A stretch of DNA of 64,000 nt from Struthio camelus (Eukaryota; Chordata; Aves; Struthioniformes; Struthionidae): the NCBI RefSeq assembly GCF_040807025.1, contig NC_090943.1:6620356-6684355 (forward strand), read 5' to 3'. A program made the position numbers and the translations under genes. Below, one piece after another: positions 44,293-55,929 of this stretch. Under the pieces are notes generated by a model. It did not search any database, had not been told where the DNA came from, and saw only the letters and a list, made by a program, of their open reading frames with translations. Every line of letters begins with the position of its first letter. Within the stretch, counting starts at the first letter, position 1.

Positions 44293-47200
44293 GTAAAAAA
44301 CAGGAATATTATGTTCCTAAGATCAAAACTAATATATCTGTAGGGACTTTTCCCAGTAACCCTGAAACTAGGGCACCAGTGGAGCAAGCCTCCTTCTCCC
44401 AGCATGACTCAAAGCCCCTTCCTCAGCCAGCCAAGCACCAAAATGCCTTTTCTTTTCCACTGCATCAGTAAGCCAGGGGTGCCTAGTGCTTCTTGCTGTG
44501 ACCTGTAGAGGGAACTGTGCAATATAGCAAAAGGGTCCAAAATAGTCTGGTGTGTCCCCTTCCAGGAAACAGTGTTTCTCACCCATCCCCTCCATCCTTA
44601 ACAAACCTCACATTTTCCACTCGTATAATATGATCTCAGGTGGGCCCTTGCTGTGCAGCAGTGCACACATATGCTGGCCAGGAGCAACAACCAGGAGGTG
44701 GACTCCGTCTCTAAAACACCATGCAATTCTTCTTCTTTTTTATTGCAAAACAGCTAGTTGGAGGAATTTGTTTCATTATTTTGACTCACAATTTCTCGCT
44801 TTTTTGGGGGCTGCCAGTAACAAGTTAGGAAAAGGCTGCTTCCACCCATCATATAAGTGCCAGACTTCCTGGGCCTCTGTCCAAGCGTTTCTGGAGAGAG
44901 CACAGGGCTGTGTACGGCTGCGGTCTGGGCCCTGTTTTATTGTCTCTTATAGCACTGAAATAAAATGACTCAGGAGATGGTGAAGCCAGACAAGCCTTCC
45001 TCAACCCCATGGCTGAGCTGCGTCGAGACAGTGAGCTTGCTGCCCTTGCTGCTCCATCCTGCACGTGACTCTTCTTGCTCCTTAGCCAGAGATGACAGTT
45101 CAAGACCCATCAGCAAAAGCCAGTGAGCAAAAAGCCAGCAGCCAGCACATGGCCTTGCAGATGTGCCCGTCTCCTCCTGACTGCCTGGCACAGAACTTGG
45201 TGTTTCTTGTTTCTGCCCAGGTCACGTGAGGCACGGGGAAGGCAGGGAGCTGGGAAGATTTTCTGTCAAAGTCATCCTCAGCTCTGCTAAGCCATCCTTA
45301 GCTCTGTGGATATTTTCTGATCATACAAGATACCCCTGCTGTAAAGTTTTGGGGTGTTTAGCTGATGCAGTCACATATGGCCTCACTCAAAACCCCTTGA
45401 AAGCAACAGAAGGATCTGGGTAACGCTGGACAAGTGGTTGTTTAAATCTACCTTTCTCCTAACTCTGGTATTTTGGAGGAAATGAGAGCAGAGCCAGGAC
45501 TGACTGGTGTCAAGGTCTGTAGTCACCCTCACCCCCCCCCCCCCGGCCACCAAAGACCCTCAATTCACATTTCTCCCTAAGAGAAACTCCTGCAGGTCCT
45601 GAAAACGCAAACCTCCCAGGACTAGGATAACATGTTGCTGGGGTGAATGCATATCCCCCTTGCCTGCCTTCCCCTTCCTGCCCCTGGAAAAAAACTTCAG
45701 TATTTATTTTGCAGCACCTACCTGATTAAAAAAGAAGACAAACTGAGTTTTAAGAACTGCAGTTTTGACATTTACCTGGAGGACCCCAGCCAGGATCTTG
45801 GGCACCTTGTAAGGTAGGGCCAAGGCACCTTGTTTTGGGGAGCCAGTCAGCCTGCCAAGGCAGGTAACAAACCAGTGTGGCCTCGCAGGGATTTCTAACT
45901 CAAGCAGCAGCTCCATCCCTGTTTGTGCGGTGGATAGCAAAGCTCTGTCCTGTGCCATGGATGCACCACTGTCTCTCTCAAGAGCCTTCTCCAGCTGGCT
46001 GGGGCCTTGACAGACAACAGAGCCAACTTTTATCCAGCCCATTTTCAGGACAGAAGCAGAGGTGAAGTGTCAATTTTTGCTGCTGCTCTTTACCTCTCCA
46101 AAGGGAATAGCATCTCTTGTTGACATTAAAGGCAACCGAGCAAAAGGGCATGTATATAGGCCAGACTTTATATAATTATATAGGGAGAAAAAGTGGGATG
46201 TCTCTTTGTAGAGGCTGGGAAGGTTCCACTGAAAAAACTAGGTTAGACTGAAAAAAAGAAAGAGCCTCTGTAACCCAGAAATAGCTGGGAGGTTTAAGTA
46301 TAATTTTCCAGAACTGTGTTATTATGGTGCTAATTCAGATCTGAGAAAGAAATGTAGGTAAAGGTCTCTCAAGGTCAGAAGAAGAAACAAATCACACCCA
46401 CAGCTTCCTTCTCATAACAATTTCTTGCCCTGAGTGAACAACCTCCATTCACACCAGGCTGGTTCTGCACGGGGTGGAGGAGAGGATTTGTATTTAATTG
46501 ATTGATAGATTAATTAATTCGTTCATTTAGAAACAAGGCAATTTTTTAGAGTTGCTTGGAGCACATCCCTTCTCTTGGAAGGTGAGCTGTGGGACCAAGC
46601 AAAGACAAGATGTCTCGTGTGTCCTGGGAGCGGATGCTGGGGCAGTGCTGCTGGGGGTGGAGAGCTTGGGTGAGGGAGCAAGGAGCAGTGATTGCAGATG
46701 GGGACCCTATAGCCTTCCCTGAGACACCGAGCAATGGAACAGATAGGGTCAAGCCAACCTTCTCCCCTGGGCTGACCAACAAGCTCAGAGAAAGGGCTTC
46801 ATTCTGACGCTTATTGTTATTTGAATTTAATTTGTATAATAAATTTAATAAATAAATAAACAAATTTGCTAATAAATCTTAACTGCATTCATGAACTGAC
46901 AGTGTGTAAAGTGCCGCACAAAAAAAAAGGCTCCTGTCCCTAGGAGGGAACAACATCAAAACTACGTCAGACCTCATCATTCCCAAAATCCTGCACTTGC
47001 TGACAACAAAGTGGCTTTAGCCATCGATGGCTCTGTACTATTGTGGGAGGTGGTTGCCTCTATTTAAACATCAGTGATGCAAGGAAGGAGGAGAAAGTCA
47101 GTGCAACTATTTTTCCGGGGAGGTGCCTTTTCCTTCCCCACCCAAAAAGTGCTTGTTCGAGCAAATGCTAAGGAGCTGGGCAAAATAAACCTGGACCTGC

Positions 47201-47485
47201 CCGACCTTGGGATGGCCCCTTGGCCTCAGCCCGGGGATGCGAGCAAGAGCAGAGTCAAGAAAGTCTTGGCCCGTTTCAAAATATTGAGGAGCTGCATGTA
47301 GTTATTCATCCTGTATTTAATAAAGGCGACTCATCTGTTGTCTGGGAGGTTTTGCTGAGCATGCCGTTGGTAAATCTAGGGATGCTTTCCCGCTCTGATG
47401 TGTTTTATTCCCACGTGATTCACTTCACCAAAGAGAAAATGTGGTGCTCAAGTTTGCAGAGAGCCCAGCAGAAATAGCTGAATTA
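44293..47485. other. Non-coding stretch, no gene seen
   Basis: It contains a 20-bp-period near-duplication (catcctcagctctg at 45273-45286 and catccttagctctg at 45293-45306), a run of 13 C at 45532-45544, and an AT-rich TAAA/ATAA patch at about 46830-46880. No gene is supported. Confidence 0.5.
45532..45544. repeat. Poly-C run
   Basis: Thirteen C residues follow 'cctca' and precede 'ggccac'. It is a simple repeat, prone to sequencing error. Confidence 0.9.
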
Positions 47486-47487
47486 TT

Positions 47488-47516
47488 GGGGGGGGGGGGG
47501 GGGAAGGGGGCGGGGA
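47488..47516 (+). repeat. Poly-G tract with quadruplex potential
   Basis: Sixteen consecutive G residues are followed by 'aaggggg', one C and 'gggg'. Multiple runs of at least four G separated by one or two bases on the plus strand are a classic G-quadruplex pattern. The exact run length is likely to be uncertain in the assembly. Confidence 0.9.
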
Positions 47517-47519
47517 GGT

Positions 47520-49395
47520 GCAGATAAAGCCCTATGTGTTTTGCAGGGTTCAGGAAAGAGAAAAGCTGATGTCCAGCTGAGATGGAGAGAAATTCAGAGC
47601 TCTCAGTCCAGGGTTCAGAGCAGGATACTTCAGCGTTAGAAACAGCTGACACAGTTTTGAGGGATTTTTATCTTTCGGCCAACCTAATCTGGGCTTTATT
47701 CTTCCTTTAAATCATTTTTTTTTCCCCTGACACTTGAATAGTTTTTAGCCTGATTGATTGCCTTGGGGAATTGGAGCCTGTGCAGTCATCAGCTGTCCTG
47801 AGGAAGAACCGTGGGGCTGGGGCGATGGGGATGGGGCATCAGGGAGAGGTGTGAGGGCAGGAGCGGGCTGTCATACAACTCCACCGTGATATCCAGAGCC
47901 AGAAGAAACCATCCTGCAGCCGCCCACAGAAACACTCAGTTTTTAATTGCTTTTCTTTTTGGGCTCCCTCTTCTGTGCCTGGGTTTCAGCAGCACTGCCA
48001 AGTCCACCAATTTCCCCAGCCAAGGCTGCGGGCTCCAAAGGGCTAAATAGTCTCGAGCAGCGCTTCTCACTTGTAACTGCTGCTGGGAGCCAAAACTCTC
48101 CCCCTTCTGGTTTTTATCCTGAAAGAGATGACAGGTAGTAACACTTTTCTTTCGCTGTGTTTTACTGAGATGAGTTTAAATCCCAGCCCTACAGATTTTT
48201 GACTAGGGGAGCTCAGGCCTTGCCCTGTTACGACTGTGCGTAGGGGAGGTATTGAGGTGAAATCTCTCTCTTTGCAAAACTGAGCGAGGCCCAGGCTAGA
48301 TATGGGGTGGATATGGGGTAAGAACTAAATTCGTAGAGACTGACAAAATCTCAACTTTTGAAGAAAAAAATCTAAATCTCCAGACCTCACAGTGCCATTT
48401 TCACTTTGCCATTTACACTGCAGGTGTTAAAAGGTGAAAAAAGATTTGCCCAGGCTGATGCAGAATAGGATACGCTGGCTGGCACAAGAGGAGATCTAAC
48501 ACAAAATGAAGCCAGGGATACCACCAAGGGCAGCTGTTATGGTGGGAAATCAAGCAAAGATCACCAGTCTACAAAACATTTCTCTAGATTTTGCCCTCTT
48601 GTTGTCACCCCATGCTGGAACAGGAGCCAGGGAGTGTGCAGAGGCAGGTGAGTGAGCGGCGTTGCCTGAGCTGGGGAAGAGGCAGGAAGGAGACTAAGTC
48701 TTTAACTTAACGTAACACAGAGCCCTTAAAGCAGTGGCTGTTTTGTCATCTGGGAGCAAGATAGCTGAAACCTCCAGGCAGAGGTTGTGCTCTTAGTGTT
48801 TCATACTCAAGAAAAGTTAGCTCACGCAAGATAAAAGTTCACTTTGATCTTCTTCGGATGGGGTTTACTGCAAAGTCCCTTGGCTGATAATTTACTGAAA
48901 CTAGTTTATTCTTCAGTGGGGAAGGGTGGAAACTGGAGGAAACAGAGCAATTTGGCTAGTGGCAAACTGCTCATTTTAAGAGATGTGTCTTAGGGCCAAT
49001 ATCACAGTCCGCTTGGTCAGGTGGAGAAGAGACTGTTCTTCTTTTTTCTTGCCTCCTTTGCAAAATATATCCGTGTCTGAAATCGTTCAGTGTCAGGGAT
49101 CTGTCTAGAAACCCTTTGTTATCTCTTTACTAATCATGTCTGGATGAGGCCAACCTGGAGCTTGCTTCATCTCACAAAAGACTAAACAAACATTCTGGCT
49201 CCCAGTGATGCAATTCCAAGTTGATTTTTCCAGTTACTCAACTTCTCTCTCCCTACGCATAATGTGCTGAACTTTGAAATAAATGCCTCTCTCAGCAATT
49301 TCAGCAATTTATGTCAAGAAAATCTGGATGCGTCAAAGTGAGAGATAATGTTTTCTGACACAGCGCAGGAATAAAGCTGCAGCAGTACATGTAGC
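47520..49395. other. Non-coding stretch, no gene seen
   Basis: Unassigned. A short near-tandem 'gatatggggt' pair occurs at about 48299-48319. No exon or repeat family could be supported. Confidence 0.5.
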
Positions 49396-49400
49396 TCCCG

Positions 49401-49515
49401 AACCTCCACCTCAGCTCTGCTTCTGACAAGGTCCATGACCAAGGGCAAGGTATTTGAGCTGTCTATGCCTCGATTTCTGTGGCTGAGGAGAAGGGGAGCA
49501 TGATATTTATCCCAA
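49401..49515 (+). mobile_element. MIR-like SINE fragment
   Basis: The MIR core is followed in sense orientation: 'ctcagctctgcttctgac' (49410-49427), 'gtccatgaccaagggcaagg' (49431-49450), 'tatttgagctgtctatgcct' (49451-49470) and 'cgatttctgtgg' (49471-49482). This corresponds to consensus cagctctgccactgac, tgtgaccttgggcaag, tcacttaacctctctgtgcct, cagtttcctcat. Divergence is high, as expected of an old copy. Confidence 0.7.
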
Positions 49516-50614
49516 GCAAAGGACGCAGGAGGATATCATACCTGTAGTGCTGATGGAAACTATCTGTGGAGGGAAGGAAATGTGGACACTGCTGTTTCTG
49601 CAGAGAGGATCTTTTACTCCCAATTTGTGCTAAAAAATGCAGCATATAAAGAAGTGTTGCTGATTATTCCTAAGAATCAGCAACATCCATTGCACTCTGA
49701 GAGCCTTTTCCCTATGCTATTTCTGCTCTCTTGGCTGCTTTCCAACACGGGTCATTACCTCCTGCCTTTTGCAATTGCCCCTGCTGCTTCTTTTGGATAC
49801 AGCCTCCTCCTTCCCCACCCAAAATGGCTGTACAGAGTTGCAGAGAGCTTGGGGGACTCAACCCCCAGGGAGGCTGAGTGCTCTTCTGGGAGCTGAGGGC
49901 ATTCAGGTCTTCGTGAGAGTAGCTCCCAGCTTGAGGAACCGGACCCAGGGCTCTCATTTTTATGCAAATATCTCTCCTAATGAGAAGCAGCTCTGCCTCC
50001 GAACCCCTAGGTAAGAATCCCACAAGCCTAACAGGGTTTATAATGCAGAACATCCTTGTGATTTATCTAAAAGGAAGGGAAATGCAGGAAACAAACAGGG
50101 CCTTGGGGTTGCATTTTTTTCCCCCAAAAAGGCTGAGGTTGATGAGCGCATCCCTTAGGCCTGTATATCTAGGCTGTGACTCTTCACGGCAAGAAAAGCT
50201 GGGACATGTGAGTCTTAGGTATCTTGCAGGAGACAAAATTGCCCCACTTTGGCTATCTGTTACCCCCAAGGCAAATTGCCTGCTGGTTTGACCAGAGATG
50301 GAGCTGCCAGGGCAGGACCGTGAGATGCCCAAGTGTAAAGACAGGGCTTGATCTGACCACTGTTCCCCATGCAGGAAACACCTCAAGCACTGCAGGGCGG
50401 GGAGGATCTCCCACCTTCACTGCTGCTGAGCACTGCCTTGGAGAGGCTCAGTTCCAGGCCTGGGAACTACTGCCGAGGCCAGCCTGAGTCTCCACTACTC
50501 AACACCTCAAGAGAGCAAGATCTGCCTTGAATTTTAGACGTTTGTGTTTAAAAACACAGACTTTGGCAAGGTTCCAGGTCCCCTGAACCGGTACAAGAAC
50601 TCAGCCGCTCTGCA

Positions 50615-50815
50615 CTTTTCTACAGTACTTTATAGAGCCTTCTTTAAGACTTCATCTGACCAACCTGCCTTGTAACCCTGTTATCCTCACAACAACGTTG
50701 CAGTGTAGGGAAGTGCTATCTCTTTTTTCACTCATAAGCAGGGAGACTGAAGTGTGGAAGAGCTATAGAATTCCATTGCATTCACCCAAACAGTCTTTGG
50801 CAGAGCAGAAACCTC
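50615..50815 (-). mobile_element. MIR/L2-like fragment
   Basis: The plus strand shows 'acagtactttatagagcc' (50622-50639), 'ttatcctcacaacaacgttg' (50681-50700), 'cagtgtagggaagtgctatc' (50701-50720), 'agcagggagactgaagtgtg' (50738-50757) and 'ggcagagcagaaacc' (50799-50813). This is the order of the reverse-complement MIR 3' half and core (agcgctttacat, atcctcacaacaaccctgtg, gaggtaggtactatta, agatgaggaaactgaggc, ggcagagctggga). MIR and L2 share a 3' end, so the family cannot be decided by eye. Confidence 0.65.
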
Positions 50816-50819
50816 ACAC

Positions 50820-52480
50820 ACCTCTTACCAAGTCTTAGGTTACCATCCAGAGGAATAAATGGTTGTCCGGAAGGCAAAATATAGTGGCCTTTGGCTTCCC
50901 ATAGATGAATGTCACATTATTCAGGTGACACCTTCCTTGTGGCTGAGGCCTCTTTTGGTCCTTGGCCCAAGGCAAGGCTCTTGAGATATCTTCAGGCCAG
51001 TAGTGTTTTGCTCTCTCCTTTCATTTTGGAGTCAGAAGGAAATAGCTCACCTGGAGGTTTGCTCCCCAGGTCCTGCTGCAATCGAGACATCTACTCCGAG
51101 TGCCGTCAGGAGACCAGCACGTCTGCCTTCGCTTTCTGAAGCTCAGCTGCAAGTCAGAGCTGCTGATATAAGCTGAAGTGACCTAAGCCAACCACAGCCA
51201 GCACTTCCACAGCTTCATCCAGTATCTACAGATCTAAGGACAAGCTCCCTTTCAGCATTCATACCACCATCCCGACTTCTTTAAAAAGCTTTTTCTCCTC
51301 TACCTGCTCCTGTAACCATCAAAGGAAATTTTAAACCGTCCTCCTAAATCACAGAAGCATTTTTAAAGTGCTGCGCTGGGCACGAACGCAGTGCTTAAAA
51401 TTAGAGGTTTAGTGAGCATTGCATTGGAAAAGGAAGGTTTGGACAGGCTTGCTCCTTCCTTCTGCTTGTCCTTGCTTCTCTTGATCTTTAACTGGATGTT
51501 GTCCATCTCTGGACCAAACTTTCCTCTCTCTCTCTCAGAATGCACCTTAAGTAAGTTGATATATGTGTGATGTGTGCTAATGCTTAAGCTGCATAGTAAC
51601 ACATGTGACATGCACTCTCTCACTACCAATATCAGTATGAAGCACACAAAACACACCTGAGTGTTTGTGATCTCACACAGCTTTGGGCTGGGAAGCTCCA
51701 AAGGGGAGATCTCCTGTCCCGGTCAGGCAGGAGATGAGGTGGCCTGTGGATCTCACCTACCCCTTGGGTCAACGGAGAGGGATGGAGAGAGCTCTCCTGC
51801 TGGTGGTTTATCTGCCTCATGACATGGCAGGAATTTCTCTGAGAAAGTGCTTGTGCAGTAATTTCCATGATGTGCGAGTGTAGTTCCTCGCCAGTATAAC
51901 ACTTGGGTTGTAGTCAGCAGGAGACATCCGGAAAAACACCAACTTGTCCCCCAGGAATAACTAAGAGAAATGTGGTGAGGATTTTTTTTTCCTGTGGGTG
52001 CTCTATGGGAAATTCCCTGGAGCTAGCACACAACTCGAGCTTTCCATACGTCTGGATGACTTTTCCCTACTGCTTGGAGCAGGCCCTGGATCCACGGCGC
52101 AAAATGCAGCCTGCAGTTCCCAAAAAGCCCTGTGTGCTTCTGCAGGCTGTGGCAAAGGCCATTCTCCAGGAGCCCTGACTGCAGGTGAACTCCTGACACA
52201 GCTCGTCCTCAGCCAAATACTGGGAGATGTTAGAGCCCGTGTGATTTCCACCCTGAGGGGAGTGCATGGAGCACTGTCCTGGGCTGCTACTGTCACCTCT
52301 GCCTTGGTATCACAATGTCTGGGATCCCCTTAGCACTGCCTTACCCTCATGGCTGGGAACAGCTATGCCGGAAAGGGGCCTGGGGATAGCCAACCGGAGG
52401 ATTAAAATGCAAGGAAAGCGAAGGGAGCATTTGGGATGCAGTGCATATGTGGATTTGAATAAATCCTTCCTTCCTTTGCA
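50820..52480. other. Non-coding stretch, no gene seen
   Basis: Unassigned sequence without recognised repeats. The end carries the pyrimidine run that forms the acceptor-like site at 52481. Confidence 0.45.
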
Positions 52481-52481
52481 G

Positions 52482-52554
52482 GCAAAGTGTCCCTTTCCCT
52501 GTCCTCCTGTCCACAGTGCGGTTATTTGGCCAAAGCCCATGTCTGGTCCAGGAG
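52482..52554 (+). other. Possible 73-bp internal exon
   Basis: An acceptor with a good pyrimidine tract ('ccttccttcctttgcag') ends at 52481 and a strong donor ('gag|gtaagc') starts at 52555. The segment is open in one frame (peptide AKCPFPCPPVHSAVIW and on), inside a larger 253-codon frame at 52266-53027. The peptide is not recognised. Another acceptor-donor pair follows on the same strand at 53407-53691. If transcribed, a long non-coding RNA seems as likely as a protein. Confidence 0.2.
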
Positions 52555-52694
52555 GTAAGCCCTGTTTCAGCACTGGGGGTAACGAGATTAACGTGAAGTT
52601 GCAGCACATACAAGACTCCAGTGGGAGCAACCCACTTTCAGGAAGGTGTGGGCTCCTCTGCCTCTGCTGTTTGCTGCTCAGAAGTGGCTTGGGA

Positions 52695-52990
52695 ATGGGG
52701 CACGCGTCCCCCAGCGACTGTGCAAAGCGTTCAGACAACCCAGCAGGAAAGGCGTGTGTTGCTACCGACGACTCTCTGCAAAGCGGGGAGAGCTGGGTGC
52801 CGCTGCGTCAAAGCCCCGGCGGGGCCTGGGCCAGGGCTCCCGTGAATGCCTCCGAGCTAGCAGAGCACGAAGGGCACCTGGTGCATGGAGACACACATCA
52901 CGCGCCACCCTGTCCTGCTGCTCTCAACCCGCACTCGTACGGCTTTCTCCTGCCGGGCGCGTTAATGTGGGGGTCAGAGGCGCCAACTCC
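52695..52990. promoter_or_regulatory. CpG-rich patch
   Basis: Roughly two dozen or more CpG dinucleotides occur in about 300 bp, by eye close to the number expected without CpG loss, whereas surrounding DNA is CpG-poor. Examples are 'tgctaccgacgactctctg' (52758-52776), 'ccccggcggggcctgggcc' (52813-52831) and 'gccgggcgcgttaatg' (52951-52966). It may be a small unmethylated island marking a promoter or enhancer. It is shorter than typical promoter islands, and no clear core promoter is visible. Confidence 0.4.
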
Positions 52991-53383
52991 CCGCTACAGC
53001 TCACCCTGGCAGAAGAGCTGGAACTGAAACCAACTGGAAATCACGCAGTGGGAGGCTTTTCAGTGAGTTCACTGGGTTTGGATCAGGCCTTGATGAGAAG
53101 TCATTTGCTCGAGATCCAAGGAATGTCGTTAGTGCAAGGAGCAGAGTCCGGCATCAGCACTTGCTTGGATATCTGTGGCACAGTGAGGGGTTTTCTAAGT
53201 TGGTCTGTAAGAGCTTTGGATTTAGTGCACTTGATACCAGATATGAGAAAAAAAGAGACTAGGAAAAGGGAAATAAATATTAGAGAAAATTTCTGCTCAG
53301 CAACTCTGGAAGCACTTATGTCTATTTCAGTCTCTTACGCTAATTCTTATTCAGTTGTAGCAATGCCAGTAATCTATTCTTCC

Positions 53384-53403
53384 TTTTTTTTTTTTTTTTT
53401 TTT
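53384..53403 (+). repeat. Poly-T run (T20)
   Basis: Twenty T residues immediately precede 'cag'. It creates an apparently perfect splice acceptor for the next segment. It may instead be the reversed poly-A tail of an old retro-insert, although no element body is recognised. Confidence 0.9.
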
Positions 53404-53406
53404 CAG

Positions 53407-53691
53407 GAGAGAGGATGTAAAATCTTCCACCCCTTTCCTGCTGCCTCTCGGACATGCCTTGGAGCAGGCTCTTCGCTGAAGGTGTTGGCGTTGCTAACTA
53501 GGTCTGCGCCCCAGTGTCGTGCAGGATGAGGCTGCCCGTGCTCACTGCATGTCTCAGAGCCATTCCCCCAGGACATTTTGCCGCCCGGTCTCCTTGTCAA
53601 GCCAGGGACTCTGCCAGCGAAAGCACGGAGGAGCATTTATAAATGCCCTTGCTGGACATGCAAGTCTTAAGGGACTGGGGCAAGCGGCCAG
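53407..53691 (+). other. Possible 285-bp exon (speculative)
   Basis: It is bounded by a T20-CAG acceptor at 53406 and a donor 'cggccag|gtagga' at 53692. The enclosed sequence is GC-richer than its surroundings. Together with 52482-52554 it would make a two-exon segment with an 852-bp intron that spans the CpG-rich patch. It has no long continuous open frame of recognisable type, so a non-coding transcript would be the more natural reading. Confidence 0.13.
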
Positions 53692-53699
53692 GTAGGATG

Positions 53700-55735
53700 C
53701 AGCCAGGGGCCCATTCTCATCTGATTTGGTGTGGTCAAGACCTCTGAGTTTGTACTGCCAATCTAATCGTCCTCCCCTGAGTCTTTCTGACCTTGCATGA
53801 GCTAAGGCAATGCCTGAGTAACTATATCCCTCCCTTCTTGTCCTCAGACCCAGTTTATGGACTCTCCCCAAACATCATGATATAAACTAAGGCAAGTGGA
53901 GATAGCCTTCAGAGGCAAAGTGTAGCTGTAGACCCTGAAGTGACCCATGGCTGTGAGGGCTTGGATGAACCCCATCAAGAATGCACAGGGTCTGTTTGTA
54001 ACGATGACACCTGACCTACAGCAGTAACACAGAATGGGAATTTCTCCAGAGGTCGAGAGGATCTGGCTGTTTCATTTTTAGCCCTTTGTCTATCAGTAGC
54101 ATATCAATAGCATATGCTTGGAAGGATAAAGAAGAACTTGAATTGTTTAGCACAGAGCTGGAATGAAATGCTGATTTTCCCCAAACTCCTTTTTTTCACA
54201 GCTTGAGAGAAAGCTCCTGGTCCTTCAAGTTAGACCTAGTCCATCATCACTGCATCCTCTGGACTCAGATATAGCTGCCTCTGCTTTTGGTGATAGAAGA
54301 CAGCTCTCTCCCATGGCCATCATGTCCTGCAGGATGGAGAAGGGACCTGGAAAACAAATGCAGGAGTTCACTTGAGGCCAATTCCTCAGGGTCCCTTCTC
54401 ACTCAGGTATTACATCAGCATCATGCTCTAGGTTTGTTCAGACCTTAAACATTGGAAATCTGTCCATTTTAAATATTAAAAATGGAAAGTAACTGTGAGC
54501 ACGTCCCTATATCCTGCCTAATCATTTCAGAGTTATGGAGGAGGGGAAAGTCTTAACATGGTGGAACAGAAAGCTCTCTAATAGATTTTTGCCATTTAGA
54601 TGATTCCCCTGATTTGCTAATTCATTTTTTCCCTTAATTTTCCCCTCTTACACATTGGGAACTCCCCTGGAAACACTCTAACCCAGTCCCACTCTCCCTT
54701 TTGTGTTTTTAGCGTGCATAGCTGTAGAGAGCTATTGCTTTCCTCCTGCTTGCTGATGGAAAGAGCAGCACTGAGCGGACAGGACCCCTTGGCTTCACTC
54801 CTCAGGCTCTGACGGCACAGCAGCTAGACAGAGGGAATGGATGAGCTGAGGGAAGTGCACTTCCCATTTGAGCTTTCTCTCAAGCCCAGATTATTGTCCC
54901 TTGTTCCTTTTCCATCTGTGCTGCTCAAAATGAATGAATCAAAGCAGAAAAGCCAGCTAAAGAGAGTCACCTCTCTGAATTCGAACCTGTCACATGTTGT
55001 GGTCTCAGGTTGCTCCTGGTGTAGCCTCAGCCTGGCTTTTCCACCACCCAGGGCCAAGGACTTACGGATGTGCTCTCATCTGGCAGCATTTCACATGCTG
55101 CTTTCTGAATGCAAAGCAGCAGTCTGATAGCTTTATTGACGCTAGCTAAATATATAGCCCAGCTAACAGACTTTTCCAGGCAAAATTGCAATGCCTAGTA
55201 GCAGTTGGAGCTGCTCAGCCCTTCCCAGTGGGCACACAGCCTCTCTAGAGCAGAGCCTTGCACAGAAGGTTCTGCAAGGAAGAGGGGCATTTCAATAGGA
55301 TTATTTTGGTGAACGCTTCCCTCCTGCTTCCTTTCTATAGAAAGTGGATCTGGTTCTTCTGAGGCATCCCAGCCGCACATGTTGGCCACTTTACAGCAGC
55401 CACGAAGATTAAATCCAGCTCTTCCTGCACTAAAAACACAGGCCCTTTATCATCCAAATGAATCCTGACTTTCCTTAAGAAGACATACTACAGGGCTGGT
55501 AAAACACAGACGAGCCACATGGAGTCCATCCAGGTCATGGCTGTGTTTTACACACACAAACACACCAGCTACAAAGTCACTAAAATTTTCCCACTGGCTG
55601 ATTTCCTTCGGAAATTAGTCTGTCACCTGCTCTCATCCCTGGGCTTTAGTATTCCTAACGGGAATCCTGAGAGTCCTGTTATGAGCAAATTTTACAAGAG
55701 AAGCTACTGCTCAAAGTGAAAGAAGACTGTTAGGT
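53700..55735. other. Non-coding stretch, no gene seen
   Basis: Unassigned sequence. Open frames stay under about 105 codons on both strands. No repeat family was recognised. Confidence 0.5.
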
Positions 55736-55739
55736 AAAG

Positions 55740-55925
55740 GCAACAGACTCCGATTAAAGCAAACAATATTAATCAGCCCGAACGCCGCAGCCCGTTTAGC
55801 AAGGCTGCTGCTGCCGCTTTTTTTTATGAAGTCGTTTGAGTGGGCTTTTTCTGTGTGTGCCTTTTTAATGTCAGTGCATGTGTTTCGAAACCACAACAGT
55901 TTTGTTCTTGACAACAGATGGTGAG
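55740..55925. promoter_or_regulatory. Candidate conserved non-coding element
   Basis: Complex sequence includes 'aacaatattaatcagcccg' (55763-55781), 'gccgcagcccgtttagc' (55784-55800), 'tttttttatgaagtcg' (55820-55835) and 'gtttcgaaaccacaacag' (55880-55897; gtttcgaaac is a perfect 10-bp palindrome). Texture resembles a conserved enhancer, but this is unverified. Confidence 0.25.
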
Positions 55926-55929
55926 TGGG

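Larger units (their letters stand above)
52646..53479 (+). other. 277-codon open frame, not accepted as a gene
   Basis: This is the longest open frame in the window. It overlaps a 253-codon frame (52266-53027) in another plus-strand frame, so both run through the same GC- and CpG-rich stretch where stop codons are rare. Its late part includes a run of Phe encoded by the poly-T tract at 53384-53403. There are no recognisable domains. I interpret it as a by-product of composition. Confidence 0.12.

Noticed and set aside
54970-55000. tRNA B-box-like string (aattcgaacctg on plus, minus-strand sense)
   Set aside because: The T-arm stem does not pair, and no A-box or acceptor stem is present at the right distance.
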